Of a stretch of 64,000 bases of DNA, positions 27,577 through 37,289 are shown one piece after another. A program made the position numbers and the translations under genes. A model generated the notes under the pieces. That model was not told the origin of the DNA and ran no database searches. It worked only from the letters and a program-made list of their open reading frames with translations. How positions within the stretch are numbered: position 1 is the first letter of the stretch; each line of letters begins with the position of its first letter. This stretch comes from Thermosynechococcus sp. CL-1 (GTDB taxonomy: Bacteria; Cyanobacteriota; Cyanobacteriia; Thermosynechococcales; Thermosynechococcaceae), in NCBI RefSeq assembly GCF_008386235.1, contig NZ_CP040671.1, positions 2,544,001-2,608,000 on the forward strand. Reading direction: 5' to 3'.

Positions 27577-28364
27577 AGCAGGAGTTCCCCAGCGAAAATC
27601 GTAACCGCCTGACCCAATAGCCGCAGGCGATCGCCCCCTTGGGGTTGCATTTTAATCACGCCGCCCCGAGCGGAGGCTTGATAGGCAATGAGTTCCTCTT
27701 GACCGAGCTGGGGTTGCCAGTAGGAATAGAGGCTACAGTGGGCAGAGCCAGTGACGGGATCCTCTGGGATGCCCAATTGGGGGGCAAAAAAGCGAGAGAT
27801 GATGTCATATTTCTCGCCACGGGCGGTCACAATCAATCCCCGGCAGGACAGGCGGGCAATCTGGTCAAAATCAGGTTTCAACTGTGCTACCGCATCGGCA
27901 TCGGCCAGTTCCACCAGCAGATCGCTCCCCGCTTGCCCCATAAACACCGGCGTTGTCCCGAGCGCTGCAATGATTGAGGCTTGCACCTGCTGATCCGCAA
28001 GGGGCATTACGGGCTGCCGCGGAAAATCAAGGGCGATCCAATCCCCAAGGCGCTGGGCACGCAGGAGACCGCTGCGGGTGTGAAATTCTAGATCCCCCAC
28101 CACCCCCTGATGCTGCCAGAGGACATGGGCCGTTGCGAGGGTGGCATGACCACAGAGATCCACTTCTGCCACAGGGGTAAACCAGCGCAGGTGAAAGCCA
28201 CTGGCCAGCGGTACGACAAAAGCCGTTTCCGAAAGATTCATTTCGCGGGCGATCGCCCCCAAGGTTGCATCCTCAAAAAACGTCCCTAGGACACATACGG
28301 CCGCCGGGTTACCCCGAAAGGGTTCTTGGGTAAAGGCATCAACTTGGTACAGTGGTAGCGGCAT
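27573..28364 (-). CDS. PhzF-family isomerase-like protein
   Basis: 263 residues from ATG 28364, because LYQVDAFTQEPFRGNPAAVCVL is the conserved family opening; the open frame further upstream overlaps ndk. The catalytic-region Glu lies in MNLSETAFV, and DLCGHATLATAHVL and DPVTGSAHCSLYSYW mark the two pseudo-symmetric halves. PhzF enzymes are diaminopimelate-epimerase-fold isomerases. The substrate outside phenazine producers is unknown. It is divergent from ndk with 55 bp between starts. Confidence 0.88.
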   Translation of the reverse strand: MPLPLYQVDAFTQEPFRGNPAAVCVLGTFFEDATLGAIAREMNLSETAFVVPLASGFHLRWFTPVAEVDLCGHATLATAHVLWQHQGVVGDLEFHTRSGLLRAQRLGDWIALDFPRQPVMPLADQQVQASIIAALGTTPVFMGQAGSDLLVELADADAVAQLKPDFDQIARLSCRGLIVTARGEKYDIISRFFAPQLGIPEDPVTGSAHCSLYSYWQPQLGQEELIAYQASARGGVIKMQPQGGDRLRLLGQAVTIFAGELLL

Positions 28365-28419
28365 CCGACCCCCGAAAACCGTAAAATCAATCCTGTAGAT
28401 CGAGCAGAGGACATACTGC

Positions 28420-28872
28420 GTGGAACGGACATTTCTAGCCATTAAGCCCGATGGCGTGCAGCGTGGGCTAGTGGGGACGATTATCCAACGATTTGAACAA
28501 AAAGGCTACACACTGGTCGGCCTCAAACTGATGCGGGTCAGCCGCGAATTGGCAGAGCAGCACTACGGCGAACACAAAGATAAGCCCTTCTTTGCGGGGC
28601 TAGTGAATTTCATTACCTCTGGACCGGTGGTGGCCATGGTCTGGGAAGGCCGGGGGGTGATTGCCAATGCCCGCAAACTGATTGGTGCCACTAATCCCCT
28701 CAATGCTGAACCGGGAACGCTACGGGGCGATTTTGCTGTAGATGTGGGACGGAATGTAATTCACGGCTCCGACAGTCCCGAAAATGCCGAGCGGGAAATC
28801 AATCTCTGGTTCCAAACGCAGGAACTGGTGCCCTGGGAGCCGGCCTTCACCTCTTGGGTGTATGAGATGTAG
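28420..28872 (+). CDS. ndk: Nucleoside diphosphate kinase
   Basis: 150 residues from GTG 28420. The product begins [19 protein letters not shown], contains [16 protein letters not shown], and has the active-site histidine H115 in [16 protein letters not shown]. It transfers the terminal phosphate between NTPs and NDPs through phospho-His115. Length is normal. Its final 26 bp overlap the convergent TerC-family gene. Confidence 0.97.
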   Translation: MERTFLAIKPDGVQRGLVGTIIQRFEQKGYTLVGLKLMRVSRELAEQHYGEHKDKPFFAGLVNFITSGPVVAMVWEGRGVIANARKLIGATNPLNAEPGTLRGDFAVDVGRNVIHGSDSPENAEREINLWFQTQELVPWEPAFTSWVYEM

Positions 28873-29608
28873 GCTCATGGGCTGATTTGGGAAGGGTTGG
28901 GGGGGTGTCTGACTCCTCCACCTCCCGCTTGGAAAAGCCCCACGTAAAGCAAAGGGCAATCAGGCTAATCATTACCCAGTCCGAGGGTACCAGTTGGGGA
29001 TTAATCACGCGAATGAGCAGCCGCAGACCCACCAGCGTCACTGTGAAATAGCCCGCATCCTCAAGCCGAGGAAATTCTTTCAGCCAGCGGATAAATAGCT
29101 CCGCCATAAAGCGCAGCATAATCACGCCAATCGTGCCGCCGAGTAATACCAGCCAACGCTCATCCGACAGGGCGATCGCCGTTGTCACGCTATCGAGGGA
29201 AAAGGCTAAATCCGCTAAGGCCAGTAGGGGGACTGCCTGCCAAAAAGAACGAATCACCCGCTCGTGTTCATGTTCTGGCTCGGTCGTAAAGAAAAAGTAC
29301 TTTGCCGATAACCACAGCAGATAGAGTGCCCCCGCCAACTCAAACTGCCAGAACCGCAAGACCCAAGTCGCTGTGAAAATCAGGCCAATGCGAAAAACGT
29401 AAGAAATGGCCAGTCCTAGATTGAGTGCCCGCCGCTGCTCATCTAAGTCTTCGATGCCTCGTACCAAGGCCGCTAGGGCGATCGCATTGTCCGCTGAGAG
29501 AACCGCTTCCAGTGCCAATAACACCACAAGTAACAACAGGGTATCCAGTCCCCAGTTGGGCGAGAGTTCCAATAGTTCATCAATCATCGGGTGAGGGAAG
29601 TTCTCCAT
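28847..29608 (-). CDS. TerC-family integral membrane protein
   Basis: 253 residues with about seven membrane helices. Two conserved acidic motifs are seen: [13 protein letters not shown] near 34-46 and [14 protein letters not shown] near 132-145. These define TerC proteins, linked to metal (manganese) export, and in plants to thylakoid membrane protein insertion (family knowledge). Ser/Thr/Pro-rich tail residues follow the last helix. ATG 29587 (MIDELLELS) is an alternative start. The 3' end overlaps ndk. Confidence 0.87.
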   Translation of the reverse strand: MENFPHPMIDELLELSPNWGLDTLLLLVVLLALEAVLSADNAIALAALVRGIEDLDEQRRALNLGLAISYVFRIGLIFTATWVLRFWQFELAGALYLLWLSAKYFFFTTEPEHEHERVIRSFWQAVPLLALADLAFSLDSVTTAIALSDERWLVLLGGTIGVIMLRFMAELFIRWLKEFPRLEDAGYFTVTLVGLRLLIRVINPQLVPSDWVMISLIALCFTWGFSKREVEESDTPPTLPKSAHEPTSHTPKR

Positions 29609-29650
29609 CTCCAGATTTTTGGCTGCTTATATTTATCGTCGCACAGGAGC

Positions 29651-29682
29651 GGTACAGCCCTTTTCCCAAAGATGGAACACCC
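29651..29682 (+). repeat. Dispersed 32-bp motif, copy A
   Basis: This block matches 32625-32656 at 27 of 32 positions, beginning GGTACAGCCCTT and ending GATGGAAnACCC. It lies 43 bp upstream of the minus-strand TerC-family start. Confidence 0.6.
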
Positions 29683-29938
29683 TCAAACCCAGACGTAGGC
29701 GCAACCAAAAATGCCAGTGACCTGACCGTTGGGCTGACGGTAGGCCTTACCCACATCCAGTCAGCGGACAAGCGATTTCCCTTTGGTTCTGGCGTGCATA
29801 GTCCTGCATCCTGTCGCATTTTCACCGTTAACCTATCACGAGGACTAAAATCTTGGGGAGCCAAGGGGGTGAAAATTCTTGGATTGCTCGCCTTACCAAG
29901 GTGGCGATGATTGAGCAAAAGGCAGTCTTCGCTAGGGC

Positions 29939-29953
29939 ACAATTCAGAATTGT
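29939..29953. promoter_or_regulatory. Candidate operator dyad upstream of FkbM gene
   Basis: ACAATTC and GAATTGT form perfect 7-bp arms around a single A, ending 29 bp before the start codon at 29983. The position would suit a repressor site over the promoter or leader. Inference only. Confidence 0.4.
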
Positions 29954-29982
29954 CGTTGATGTCGTAGAAGTTTTACTTTGCT

Positions 29983-30972
29983 ATGGGACTCGTTAACAAT
30001 ACGCTAAAAGCGGCAGGCAAGCTCGATCCAATTTCTTTAACGCTGTGCATCGTTGGCTCTCGCAAAATCTATCATGAGGATGATTATGCCCAATCTCCAT
30101 GGCATATCTTTGCCCCCAATCTCAGAATTTATGGTTTTGATGCGGATGCCGACGCCTGTGATGAGGCCAATACCGCCTTAGCAGCCCAAGGAATCACTTG
30201 GTTTGAGCGTCACTATCCGCTGACGCTGGGCAAAGAGGTGGGAGAATCAACCCTTTACATTACCAACGCCATTCATTGCAGTTCTTTATATCCACCAAAT
30301 TTGAGCTACACATCGCGATTTCAAGGATTTAATCCTAGCCTGAATGTGGCGGCAAGTGTTCAGGTGGAAACAACTACCCTTGACGCATTTGCCCAAGCTG
30401 AAGGACTAGAGAGCATAGATGTCCTGCAAGTGGATGTCCAAGGGGCAGATCTGGATGTGTTGCAAGGCGGTGAGCAGCTTCTGGCAGCAAGTACTTTAGC
30501 AATCATGGTTGAAGTTGAGTTTTCGGAGGTTTACAGGGGGCAGCCCCTCTTTGGGGATATTGATGCATATTTGCGCGCTCAAGGTTTTGTGCTCTTTGAC
30601 CTACTCACCAATGATGGTTGGTGCCGATTACCGCGCTACGTTTCCCCATTTTGCTCCCAACGGCGAGGGGGTCAACTGCTATGGGCCGATGCAATTTACC
30701 TGCGGGATTTGCTCAATGAGAATCAACAGCAGCAAAATCGGCACCTACAGAGCCCTAGCCACTTGCTAAGACTGGCGGCAATTGCTGATGCACTGGACTT
30801 TCCCGATTATGCGCTGGAAGTTTTAACGCAACTCACGCTTCGCTATGGCGAAATCCCTCAGTGGAACTGCCGCAAAGAAATTTTCGCTATTTTGGAACAG
30901 GTTCAGCCCCTGCTCAGCACAGATATTGCCAAGCTGCCAATAGTAAAGCTGCTGTCTGAGCCAACAACCTAG
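29983..30972 (+). CDS. FkbM-family methyltransferase
   Basis: 329 residues. The FkbM hallmarks are IYGFDADADACDEAN (SAM-site acidic strand), VETTTLDAFAQAEGL and DVLQVDVQGADLDVLQGGEQLL. The usual glycine-rich motif I is not obvious: LCIVGSRK stands in its place. The last 90 residues are an extra helical region. FkbM enzymes O-methylate sugars or natural products, often in surface polysaccharides. The gene lacks HIP1 sites and looks lower in G+C than its neighbours, hinting at acquisition by transfer. It ends on a CTAG shared with the next gene's stop. Confidence 0.8.
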   Translation: MGLVNNTLKAAGKLDPISLTLCIVGSRKIYHEDDYAQSPWHIFAPNLRIYGFDADADACDEANTALAAQGITWFERHYPLTLGKEVGESTLYITNAIHCSSLYPPNLSYTSRFQGFNPSLNVAASVQVETTTLDAFAQAEGLESIDVLQVDVQGADLDVLQGGEQLLAASTLAIMVEVEFSEVYRGQPLFGDIDAYLRAQGFVLFDLLTNDGWCRLPRYVSPFCSQRRGGQLLWADAIYLRDLLNENQQQQNRHLQSPSHLLRLAAIADALDFPDYALEVLTQLTLRYGEIPQWNCRKEIFAILEQVQPLLSTDIAKLPIVKLLSEPTT

Positions 30973-31856
30973 CCTTGGGGCAAAAGGCGGCGGCTAAACT
31001 GCTGAATTTCCTCGCGAATCCCTCGCGGCAATTGGCTTTGTTTGGCTAGGGCTTGCTGGAAATATTGCTGTGCCTGCGATCGGTTGCCACTGGCGGCCAA
31101 AATTTGTGCTTTCAGATAAAGGAGTTCTGGATTGTTGGGGGCAAGTGCCAAGGCTTGATCAACCGCGTTTAAGGCCTGCGGCCATTGCTTGCGATCGCGA
31201 TAGGCCAAGGCCAAGCCTCGATAACTCAAGTAATTGGGAGCGGCGTAGGTTTGCAGGGTTTGAATGGCCCGATCCATGCTGACAAAGCCCACATTACTGG
31301 CAATGCCCCACTCCATAAAGCCACGAACAAGATTCAATTCCGGATCGCGAGGATTGACAGCTTCGGCTCGCCCCACATGATCGAGAACCCGCTGTACCCG
31401 CAACAGAGCGGCGGGGGCACCAGCCACAGGCCCCGATCCGGCATCGGAAATTTCATAGCCGGCCATCAGGAAATGCCCCACGGCTTGATAGAGATTTCCC
31501 CGCAGGGGATCGCGGCTCGTGAGGGCTTGGGCAGCGCGCAGGGTCTCCTCGGCATAGCGTTTGTACCCTGCCCAGTCTTCATTAAGATAGGCAATGGCAG
31601 CAGCCAACGTCAGCGTTAGGGGTTCTTGGCGATCGCGCTCCAAGGCCGCCGGCAGTAACTCTTTACCTTTGACATAGTTACCATCGCGAAAGAGGGCAAC
31701 AAAGACGGCTTCCGTTTGATCGGAAATGGGTCGTGCTTGAGCGCCCGTACGGAAAGGATCCCCAGCAAGGGCAGCGGTACTCAGTACCCAAGGGGCGATC
31801 GCTCCACTAAGATAGAGAGCAAAGCGTTGCCACAGGCGCAGTTGACGTGTTTGCAC
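30969..31856 (-). CDS. Exported TPR-repeat protein, Sll0314-like
   Basis: 295 residues from GTG 31856, chosen because a strong GGAGGT (minus strand, 31864-31869) lies 7 bp upstream; ATG 31880 would put the Shine-Dalgarno inside the gene. A signal peptide (basic start, hydrophobic to about STAALA) precedes DPFRTG. Tetratricopeptide-like helices follow, clearest in WPQALNAVDQALALAPNNPELLYLKAQILAASGN. The Sll0314/Alr1548 family is cyanobacterial and probably periplasmic, with no known partner. Confidence 0.8.
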   Translation of the reverse strand: MQTRQLRLWQRFALYLSGAIAPWVLSTAALAGDPFRTGAQARPISDQTEAVFVALFRDGNYVKGKELLPAALERDRQEPLTLTLAAAIAYLNEDWAGYKRYAEETLRAAQALTSRDPLRGNLYQAVGHFLMAGYEISDAGSGPVAGAPAALLRVQRVLDHVGRAEAVNPRDPELNLVRGFMEWGIASNVGFVSMDRAIQTLQTYAAPNYLSYRGLALAYRDRKQWPQALNAVDQALALAPNNPELLYLKAQILAASGNRSQAQQYFQQALAKQSQLPRGIREEIQQFSRRLLPQG

Positions 31857-31863
31857 GGTCGTT

Positions 31864-31873
31864 ACCTCCGGAG
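31864..31873. promoter_or_regulatory. Palindromic Shine-Dalgarno serving two divergent genes
   Basis: ACCTCCGGAG contains the perfect palindrome CTCCGGAG. On the plus strand GGAG (31870-31873) lies 8 bp before TTG 31882. On the minus strand GGAGGT (31869-31864) lies 7 bp before GTG 31856. The same ten base pairs thus provide the ribosome site of both divergent genes. Confidence 0.65.
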
Positions 31874-31881
31874 TCTGCATC

Positions 31882-32547
31882 TTGTTTGCGGTTCACCATC
31901 TCAGCTACCACCCCGCCGCCACCCCTCAGCCCATTTTGCGGGACATTAATTTAGACTTGGGTATGGCTGAACTGGGATTAATTATCGGACCCAGTGGATC
32001 CGGCAAAACCACCCTACTAGAGATTTTAGCGGGCTTGGCCACCCCCAGTCGGGGAATCATTCGATGGCAGGATCAGGTTCTCACACCCGATCATTTACAA
32101 CAGTTGGCCGGATTGGTCTTTCAGTTCCCAGATCGCTACTTCTGTGGCAGTACCATTCTCGAAGAGCTGCGCTTTGGCCACCCAGAAATTCCCTACGAAA
32201 ACTTTTACCGTGCCCTTGCCGATGTGGGTCTCGATCACTTGCCTTTGCACACCCGCCCCGAATCCTTGAGTGGTGGTCAGCAGCGTCGCCTCGCGCTTGC
32301 TGTGCAACTGGTGCGCCAACCCTACCTGCTCTTGCTCGATGAACCCACAGCGGGTCTGGATTGGTCAATGCGCCGCCAATTGGTACAGGTGCTGCGCCGC
32401 CTCAAGGAACACTGGAGCTTGCTGGTGGTGACCCACGAAGCAACGGAACTACAGGAGATTAGCGATCGCACGTGGCGATTGGAAAACGGTTGTCTAGTGC
32501 CACTGACTTCCCATCAGTCAAGTCCTGTAATAAGTTTTAATACTTAG
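31882..32547 (+). CDS. ECF-type ABC transporter ATPase (ABCI11/NAP14-like)
   Basis: 221 residues from TTG 31882, supported by GGAG 8 bp upstream. All ABC ATPase motifs are present: Walker A GPSGSGKTT at 36-44, Q-loop LVFQFPDRYFCG, signature LSGGQQRRLALA, and Walker B LLLLDEPTAGLD. The Q-loop and short length fit the cyanobacterial/plastid group related to plant ABCI11 (NAP14), thought to join an EcfT-like protein. No permease is adjacent, but an orphan EcfT gene lies at 47220. Transport substrate unknown. Confidence 0.87.
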   Translation: MFAVHHLSYHPAATPQPILRDINLDLGMAELGLIIGPSGSGKTTLLEILAGLATPSRGIIRWQDQVLTPDHLQQLAGLVFQFPDRYFCGSTILEELRFGHPEIPYENFYRALADVGLDHLPLHTRPESLSGGQQRRLALAVQLVRQPYLLLLDEPTAGLDWSMRRQLVQVLRRLKEHWSLLVVTHEATELQEISDRTWRLENGCLVPLTSHQSSPVISFNT

Positions 32548-32772
32548 GTAGCAAAACTTTGCAATTTGTTACCACAGGGGCGCAAAGTCGCTCCACAGCT
32601 TGATTTTCTGCTACAACCACAAGAGGTACAGCCCTTCTTGCAAGGATGGAAGACCCACAGCACTGTAAAGCCAGTGCGGGATAGTACCTCCTCAATGTCC
32701 TCCATCGTTTTAGCAAAGGGGCGTATATCCCACTTGGGGTTTGGTCTCGATCGTTACAAGGAGTTTGAACGC
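32548..32772 (+). other. 225-bp leader region of chlH
   Basis: The frame of chlH stays open through this stretch, but the protein sequence it would encode is not part of the ChlH family. It carries copy B of the dispersed 32-bp motif (32625-32656) and ends with AAGGAG at 32758-32763, 9 bp before the start. I see no clear promoter pair. Confidence 0.5.
32625..32656 (+). repeat. Dispersed 32-bp motif, copy B
   Basis: This block matches 29651-29682 at 27 of 32 positions. It lies 116 bp upstream of the chlH start codon, between the ATPase gene and chlH. Confidence 0.6.
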
Positions 32773-35700
32773 ATGTTCACCCACGTCAAGTCCACGATTC
32801 GGCATATCGCGCCAGCGGCGTTAAATGGGCGATCGCTGTTGCGAGTGGTGTATGTGGTACTTGAAGCCCAATACCAGAGCGCGCTGTCGGCAGCGGTTCG
32901 CAGCATTAACGATACCCATCCACAGGTGGCCATTGAAATCAGTGGCTATCTCCTTGAGGAACTGCGCAATCCCGAAAACTATGCCGCCTTCTGTGAGGAC
33001 GTGGCGCGGGCGAATGTGTTTATCGCCTCCCTGATTTTCATTGAGGACTTAGCGGATAAGGTGGTCGAGGCGGTTCAGCCCTATCGCGATCGCCTCGATG
33101 TAGCGGTTGTCTTCCCCTCGCTGCCGCAGGTGATGCGCCTCAACAAAATGGGCAGCTTTTCCTTGGCTCAGATTGGCCAATCCAAGAGCGTCATTGCCAA
33201 CTTCATGAAAAAGCGCAAGGAGAAGTCAGGTGCCGGCTTCCAAGACGCCATGCTCAAACTCCTGCGAACCCTGCCCCAAGTCCTGAAGTACCTCCCCATT
33301 GACAAAGCCCAGGATGCCCGCAACTTCATGCTCAGCTTCCAGTACTGGCTGGGGGGATCGCCAGAGAACCTAGAAAACTTCCTCCTCATGCTGGCCGATC
33401 GCTACGTCTTCAAAGGTCAGCCAAACAGCAACCTCAGCTACCAAGAACCGGTTACCTACCCCGACACCGGTATTTGGCACCCCCTTGCACCGCAAATGTT
33501 TGAGGATCTCAAGGAGTACCTCAACTGGTTCAACAGTCGCCGCGATATTGGCACTGATCTTAAGGATCCCCTTGTGCCCACCATTGGCCTGCTGTTGCAG
33601 CGTACCCACCTTGTCACAGGTGATGACGCCCACTATGTCGCCATTGTGCAAGAGTTTGAATCCCAAGGGGCGCGGGTGATTCCCGTCTTCTCTGGTGGGC
33701 TGGACTTTTCGACCCCGCTAGAAAAATTCTTCTACGATCCTGTCAACCCTGAAAAACCCATTGTTGATACCGTTGTCTCTCTCACGGGATTCGCCCTTGT
33801 GGGGGGGCCTGCCAAGCAGGATCATCCCAAAGCTGTGGCGGCACTGAAAAAACTCAACCGTCCCTACATGGTGGCACTGCCCTTGGTGTTTCAAACCACT
33901 GAGGAATGGGAAGACAGTGATCTGGGGCTGCACCCGATTCAAGTGGCGCTGCAAATTGCTCTACCGGAACTGGATGGTGCCATTGAGCCAATTATTCTTT
34001 CCGGTCGCGATGGCCTGACCGGTAAGGCGATCGCCCTCCAAGACCGCGTGGAAATGATCGTGCAGCGGGCACTGAAGTGGGCCAATCTGCGCCGCAAACC
34101 CAAGGTGCAAAAGAAAGTCGCCATCACCATCTTTAGCTTCCCGCCCGACAAAGGCAATGTTGGCACCGCCGCCTACTTGGATGTCTTTGGCTCCATCTAC
34201 AAAGTCATGGAAGCCCTGAAAAACAACGGCTATGACGTGCAGGACATGCCCGAGAGCGCCGAAGCCCTGATGCAGGAAATTCTCCACGATGCCCGTGCCC
34301 AAGTGGGTAGTCCCGAACTCAACATTGCCTACCGCATGAGCGTACCGGAATACGAGCGCCTCACCCCCTACGCCAAGCGCCTTGAAGAAAACTGGGGCAA
34401 ACCGCCAGGGCACCTGAACAGTGACGGCCAAAACCTGCTCATCTACGGCAAAACCTACGGCAACGTCTTTATTGGTGTGCAGCCCACCTTTGGCTACGAA
34501 GGGGATCCAATGCGGCTGCTCTTTTCTCGCTCTGCCAGTCCTCACCACGGCTTTGCTGCCTATTACACCTTCCTCAACCACATTTGGCAAGCGGATGCGG
34601 TGCTCCATTTTGGCACCCACGGCTCCTTGGAGTTTATGCCGGGTAAACAGATGGGCATGTCTGGGGATTGCTACCCCGATAATCTCATTGGCTGTATTCC
34701 CAACCTCTACTACTACGCCGCCAATAACCCCTCCGAAGCCACCATTGCCAAGCGCCGCAGCTACGCCAACACCATTAGCTACCTCACCCCACCGGCGGAA
34801 AATGCCGGTCTCTACAAAGGGCTGCGGGAACTCAGCGATCTCATTGGTTCCTACCAAACCCTGAAAGATAGCGGTCGGGGGGTTCAGATTGTCAACACGA
34901 TCATGGACAAGTGCCGCATGGTAAATCTCGATCAGGATGTGGCTCTCCCCGATAAGGACGCGGCAGAACTCAGTGCCGAAGAGCGCGATACCCTCGTGGG
35001 CAAGGTCTATATCAAACTAATGGAGATTGAAAGCCGCCTCCTGCCCTGTGGCCTGCACGTAATTGGCAAACCACCGACAACGGAAGAAGCAGTGGCTACC
35101 TTGGTCAATATTGCCAGCTTGGATCGCTCTGAGGACGGCATTAAGAGCTTGCCCAGGCTGATTGCCGAGAGTCTAGGGCGGGACATTGACGAAATTTATC
35201 AAAATAGCGATCGCGGGATACTTGCAGATGTTGAACTGCTGCGCCAGATTAACGAGGCGACCCGTGCTGCCGTCAGTGCCCTCGTCCAAGCCCAAGCCGA
35301 TGCCGAGGGTCGTGTGTCGCGGGTCTCGAAGCTGAACTTCTTTAACATGGGGCGCAAAGAGCCGTGGATTGAATCCCTCCATGGTGCAGGCTATACCCAA
35401 GTGGATGCCGCTGCCCTCAAGCCCCTGATGGAATACCTCGAATTCTGTTTACAGCAGATTGTGGCCGACAATGAACTGGGGGCACTGCTGCAAGCCCTTG
35501 AAGGCGAGTACATTCTCCCCGGCCCCGGTGGCGATCCAATTCGCAATCCTGAGGTCTTGCCGACGGGCAAAAATATCCACGCCTTGGATCCCCAAGCCAT
35601 TCCCACTGCCGCTGCTGTGCAGTCTGCCAAAGTTGTGGTCGATCGCCTTCTAGCGCGGCAAAAAGCGGAAAACAACAACCAATGGCCAGAAACCATCGCC

Positions 35701-36753
35701 ATGGTGCTCTGGGGCACAGATAATATCAAAACCTATGGCGAGTCCCTTGCTCAAGTGCTCTGGCTAGTGGGTGCCCGTCCTTTACCCGATTCCTTGGGAC
35801 GGGTCAACAAAGTGGAACTCATCCCCCTAGAAGAGCTGGGGCGGCCACGCATTGATGTTGTCGTCAACTGTTCTGGGGTCTTCCGCGATCTCTTTATCAA
35901 CCAGATGGCGCTCATTGACCGTGCCATCAAGATGGCTGCCGAAGCCGATGAACCCCTTGAGCTAAACTTTATCCGCAAGCACGCACTGCAACAGGCTTCA
36001 GAATTGGGGATTGACCTGCGCCAAGCGGCCACACGGGTCTTCACCAATGCCTCCGGTTCCTACGCGGCGAATGTCAACCTAGCGGTGGAAAATAGCTCTT
36101 GGGAGCAGGAGTCGGAACTGCAGGATATGTATCTCTCCCGTAAGTCCTTTGCCTTTTCGGCGGATTCTCCGGGGACGATGCAGCAGGCGCGGGAACTCTT
36201 TGAAACTGCCCTCAAAACGGTGGATGTGACATTCCAAAACCTCGATTCCTCAGAAATTAGCCTCACCGATGTCAGCCACTACTTTGACTCAGATCCGACC
36301 AAGCTGGTGGGGGCACTGCGCGGCGATGGCAAACAACCCAAGGCCTATATTGCCGATACCACCACAGCCAATGCCCAAGTGCGGACGCTCTCGGAAACCG
36401 TTCGCCTCGACAGCCGAACCAAGCTCCTGAATCCCAAGTGGTATGAAGGGATGCTCTCCCACGGCTACGAAGGGGTGCGCGAGATCTCGAAGCGACTAGT
36501 CAACACAATGGGCTGGTCGGCCACCGCAGGAGCTGTGGATAACTGGGTTTATGAGGAGGCGAATGCCACGTTTATTCTCGATGAGCAGATGCGGCAGCGG
36601 CTTCTGAATACCAACCCCCACTCCTTCCGCAAAATGGTGAGCACCTTCCTCGAACTTCACGGACGCGGCTACTGGCAGACCAGTGAAGCCAATCTGGAAC
36701 TGCTGCGGCAACTCTATCAAGAGGTCGAGGACAAGATTGAGGGCGTTGAGTAA
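32773..36753 (+). CDS. chlH: Magnesium chelatase subunit H
   Basis: 1326 residues from ATG 32773, where [38 protein letters not shown] gives the canonical ChlH N-terminus; AAGGAG at 32758-32763 supports it. Further family blocks include [62 protein letters not shown] (metal/porphyrin region His and Glu) and [18 protein letters not shown]. ChlH binds protoporphyrin IX and, with ChlI and ChlD, inserts Mg2+ as the first committed step of chlorophyll synthesis. A strong terminator follows at 36770. Confidence 0.97.
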   Translation: MFTHVKSTIRHIAPAALNGRSLLRVVYVVLEAQYQSALSAAVRSINDTHPQVAIEISGYLLEELRNPENYAAFCEDVARANVFIASLIFIEDLADKVVEAVQPYRDRLDVAVVFPSLPQVMRLNKMGSFSLAQIGQSKSVIANFMKKRKEKSGAGFQDAMLKLLRTLPQVLKYLPIDKAQDARNFMLSFQYWLGGSPENLENFLLMLADRYVFKGQPNSNLSYQEPVTYPDTGIWHPLAPQMFEDLKEYLNWFNSRRDIGTDLKDPLVPTIGLLLQRTHLVTGDDAHYVAIVQEFESQGARVIPVFSGGLDFSTPLEKFFYDPVNPEKPIVDTVVSLTGFALVGGPAKQDHPKAVAALKKLNRPYMVALPLVFQTTEEWEDSDLGLHPIQVALQIALPELDGAIEPIILSGRDGLTGKAIALQDRVEMIVQRALKWANLRRKPKVQKKVAITIFSFPPDKGNVGTAAYLDVFGSIYKVMEALKNNGYDVQDMPESAEALMQEILHDARAQVGSPELNIAYRMSVPEYERLTPYAKRLEENWGKPPGHLNSDGQNLLIYGKTYGNVFIGVQPTFGYEGDPMRLLFSRSASPHHGFAAYYTFLNHIWQADAVLHFGTHGSLEFMPGKQMGMSGDCYPDNLIGCIPNLYYYAANNPSEATIAKRRSYANTISYLTPPAENAGLYKGLRELSDLIGSYQTLKDSGRGVQIVNTIMDKCRMVNLDQDVALPDKDAAELSAEERDTLVGKVYIKLMEIESRLLPCGLHVIGKPPTTEEAVATLVNIASLDRSEDGIKSLPRLIAESLGRDIDEIYQNSDRGILADVELLRQINEATRAAVSALVQAQADAEGRVSRVSKLNFFNMGRKEPWIESLHGAGYTQVDAAALKPLMEYLEFCLQQIVADNELGALLQALEGEYILPGPGGDPIRNPEVLPTGKNIHALDPQAIPTAAAVQSAKVVVDRLLARQKAENNNQWPETIAMVLWGTDNIKTYGESLAQVLWLVGARPLPDSLGRVNKVELIPLEELGRPRIDVVVNCSGVFRDLFINQMALIDRAIKMAAEADEPLELNFIRKHALQQASELGIDLRQAATRVFTNASGSYAANVNLAVENSSWEQESELQDMYLSRKSFAFSADSPGTMQQARELFETALKTVDVTFQNLDSSEISLTDVSHYFDSDPTKLVGALRGDGKQPKAYIADTTTANAQVRTLSETVRLDSRTKLLNPKWYEGMLSHGYEGVREISKRLVNTMGWSATAGAVDNWVYEEANATFILDEQMRQRLLNTNPHSFRKMVSTFLELHGRGYWQTSEANLELLRQLYQEVEDKIEGVE

Positions 36754-36769
36754 ACAACGTTAATCGCCT

Positions 36770-36795
36770 GGGGGGAAGCTCTTCCCCCTTTTTAT
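36770..36795 (+). terminator. Rho-independent terminator after chlH
   Basis: GGGGGAA (36771-36777) and TTCCCCC pair around a GCTC loop, followed directly by TTTTTATTT. It begins 17 bp after the chlH stop and is the clearest intrinsic terminator in the window. Confidence 0.9.
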
Positions 36796-36877
36796 TTGGA
36801 CGCCGATGTGATCGGAACCCACCCTGCTCCTTAAGCGTCAGACCCCGCAGTACGTTTTTTCTGTGGAGGAGTTGACG

Positions 36878-37204
36878 ATGTTGAAGACACTTCAAGTCGT
36901 TGGCCTATCGTCCTTGACTGGTTTGGCGGTTCTTTCCTTTGTGGATACCGCCGCGGCTCAACTGAATGTCAACGTGAATCTTGGTGGTTCCCGTCAGCCG
37001 GTGTATGTGGTGCCCAGTCCCTCTAGCCAACCCGTCTATGTGGTGCCTACCCCTCAAACACAACCCGTGTATGTGGTACAGCCAAGAGTGGTTAGTGTTC
37101 CGCCAGCCTCCCCGCGATCGCGCCATCACCGCAAAAAGCCCCATCGCAATCAACCGCAGTATGTGATTCCCGCGAATCCGAGTGGGGTGCTGATCACGTT
37201 TTAA
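36878..37204 (+). CDS. Small exported protein with PVYVVP repeats
   Basis: 108 residues from ATG 36878, supported by GGAGGA 7 bp upstream. A signal peptide (hydrophobic to TAAAQL) is followed by QLNVNVNLGG and three copies of QPVYVVP/QPVYVVQ spaced 11-12 residues apart. A basic His/Arg/Lys stretch (SRHHRKKPHRNQ) and a fourth partial copy, QPQYVIP, come next. I know no named family. The repeats suggest an extended envelope-exposed protein. It lies alone between a terminator and the sulfate transporter genes. Confidence 0.75.
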   Translation: MLKTLQVVGLSSLTGLAVLSFVDTAAAQLNVNVNLGGSRQPVYVVPSPSSQPVYVVPTPQTQPVYVVQPRVVSVPPASPRSRHHRKKPHRNQPQYVIPANPSGVLITF

Positions 37205-37250
37205 GAACTCCAGTCAGAATCGCCACCCCTTCTGCTAAGATGGATTACAC

Positions 37251-37268
37251 ATCGGTATTCCGACCGAT
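37251..37268. promoter_or_regulatory. Candidate operator dyad upstream of sbpA
   Basis: ATCGGT and ACCGAT are exact inverted arms with a 6-bp spacer, ending 21 bp before the sbpA start. An AT-rich TTATTGTAGAT box follows directly. The position suits a sulfur-responsive regulator, but the regulator is not identifiable from the site alone. Confidence 0.45.
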
Positions 37269-37289
37269 TTATTGTAGATTGATGGCAGA

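Larger units (their letters stand above)
29609..29982. other. 374-bp intergenic region with dyads and a dispersed 32-bp motif
   Basis: I see no credible gene; short frames here lack family features. The region holds a 32-bp block at 29651-29682 that recurs upstream of chlH, a small hairpin ACCGT/ACGGT near 29727, and the dyad ACAATTC-A-GAATTGT at 29939-29953. It contains no HIP1 site, as does the whole following gene. Confidence 0.45.

Noticed and set aside
29425-29942. Overlapping frames of 120-161 residues between the TerC and FkbM genes
   Set aside because: They run partly over the TerC gene, have no recognisable domain and no ribosome site.
32566-32772. 69-residue N-terminal extension of ChlH
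   Set aside because: The frame is open, but ChlH proteins start at MFTHVKST and a well placed AAGGAG precedes that ATG.
33961-34857. 298-residue frame opposite chlH
   Set aside because: Antisense of a highly conserved gene with strong codon bias; the Val/Gly-rich translation has no domain.
36950-37190. CRISPR-like repeats in the PVYVVP gene
   Set aside because: The repeats are short, in frame and protein-coding with uneven spacing; there are no spacers or cas genes.
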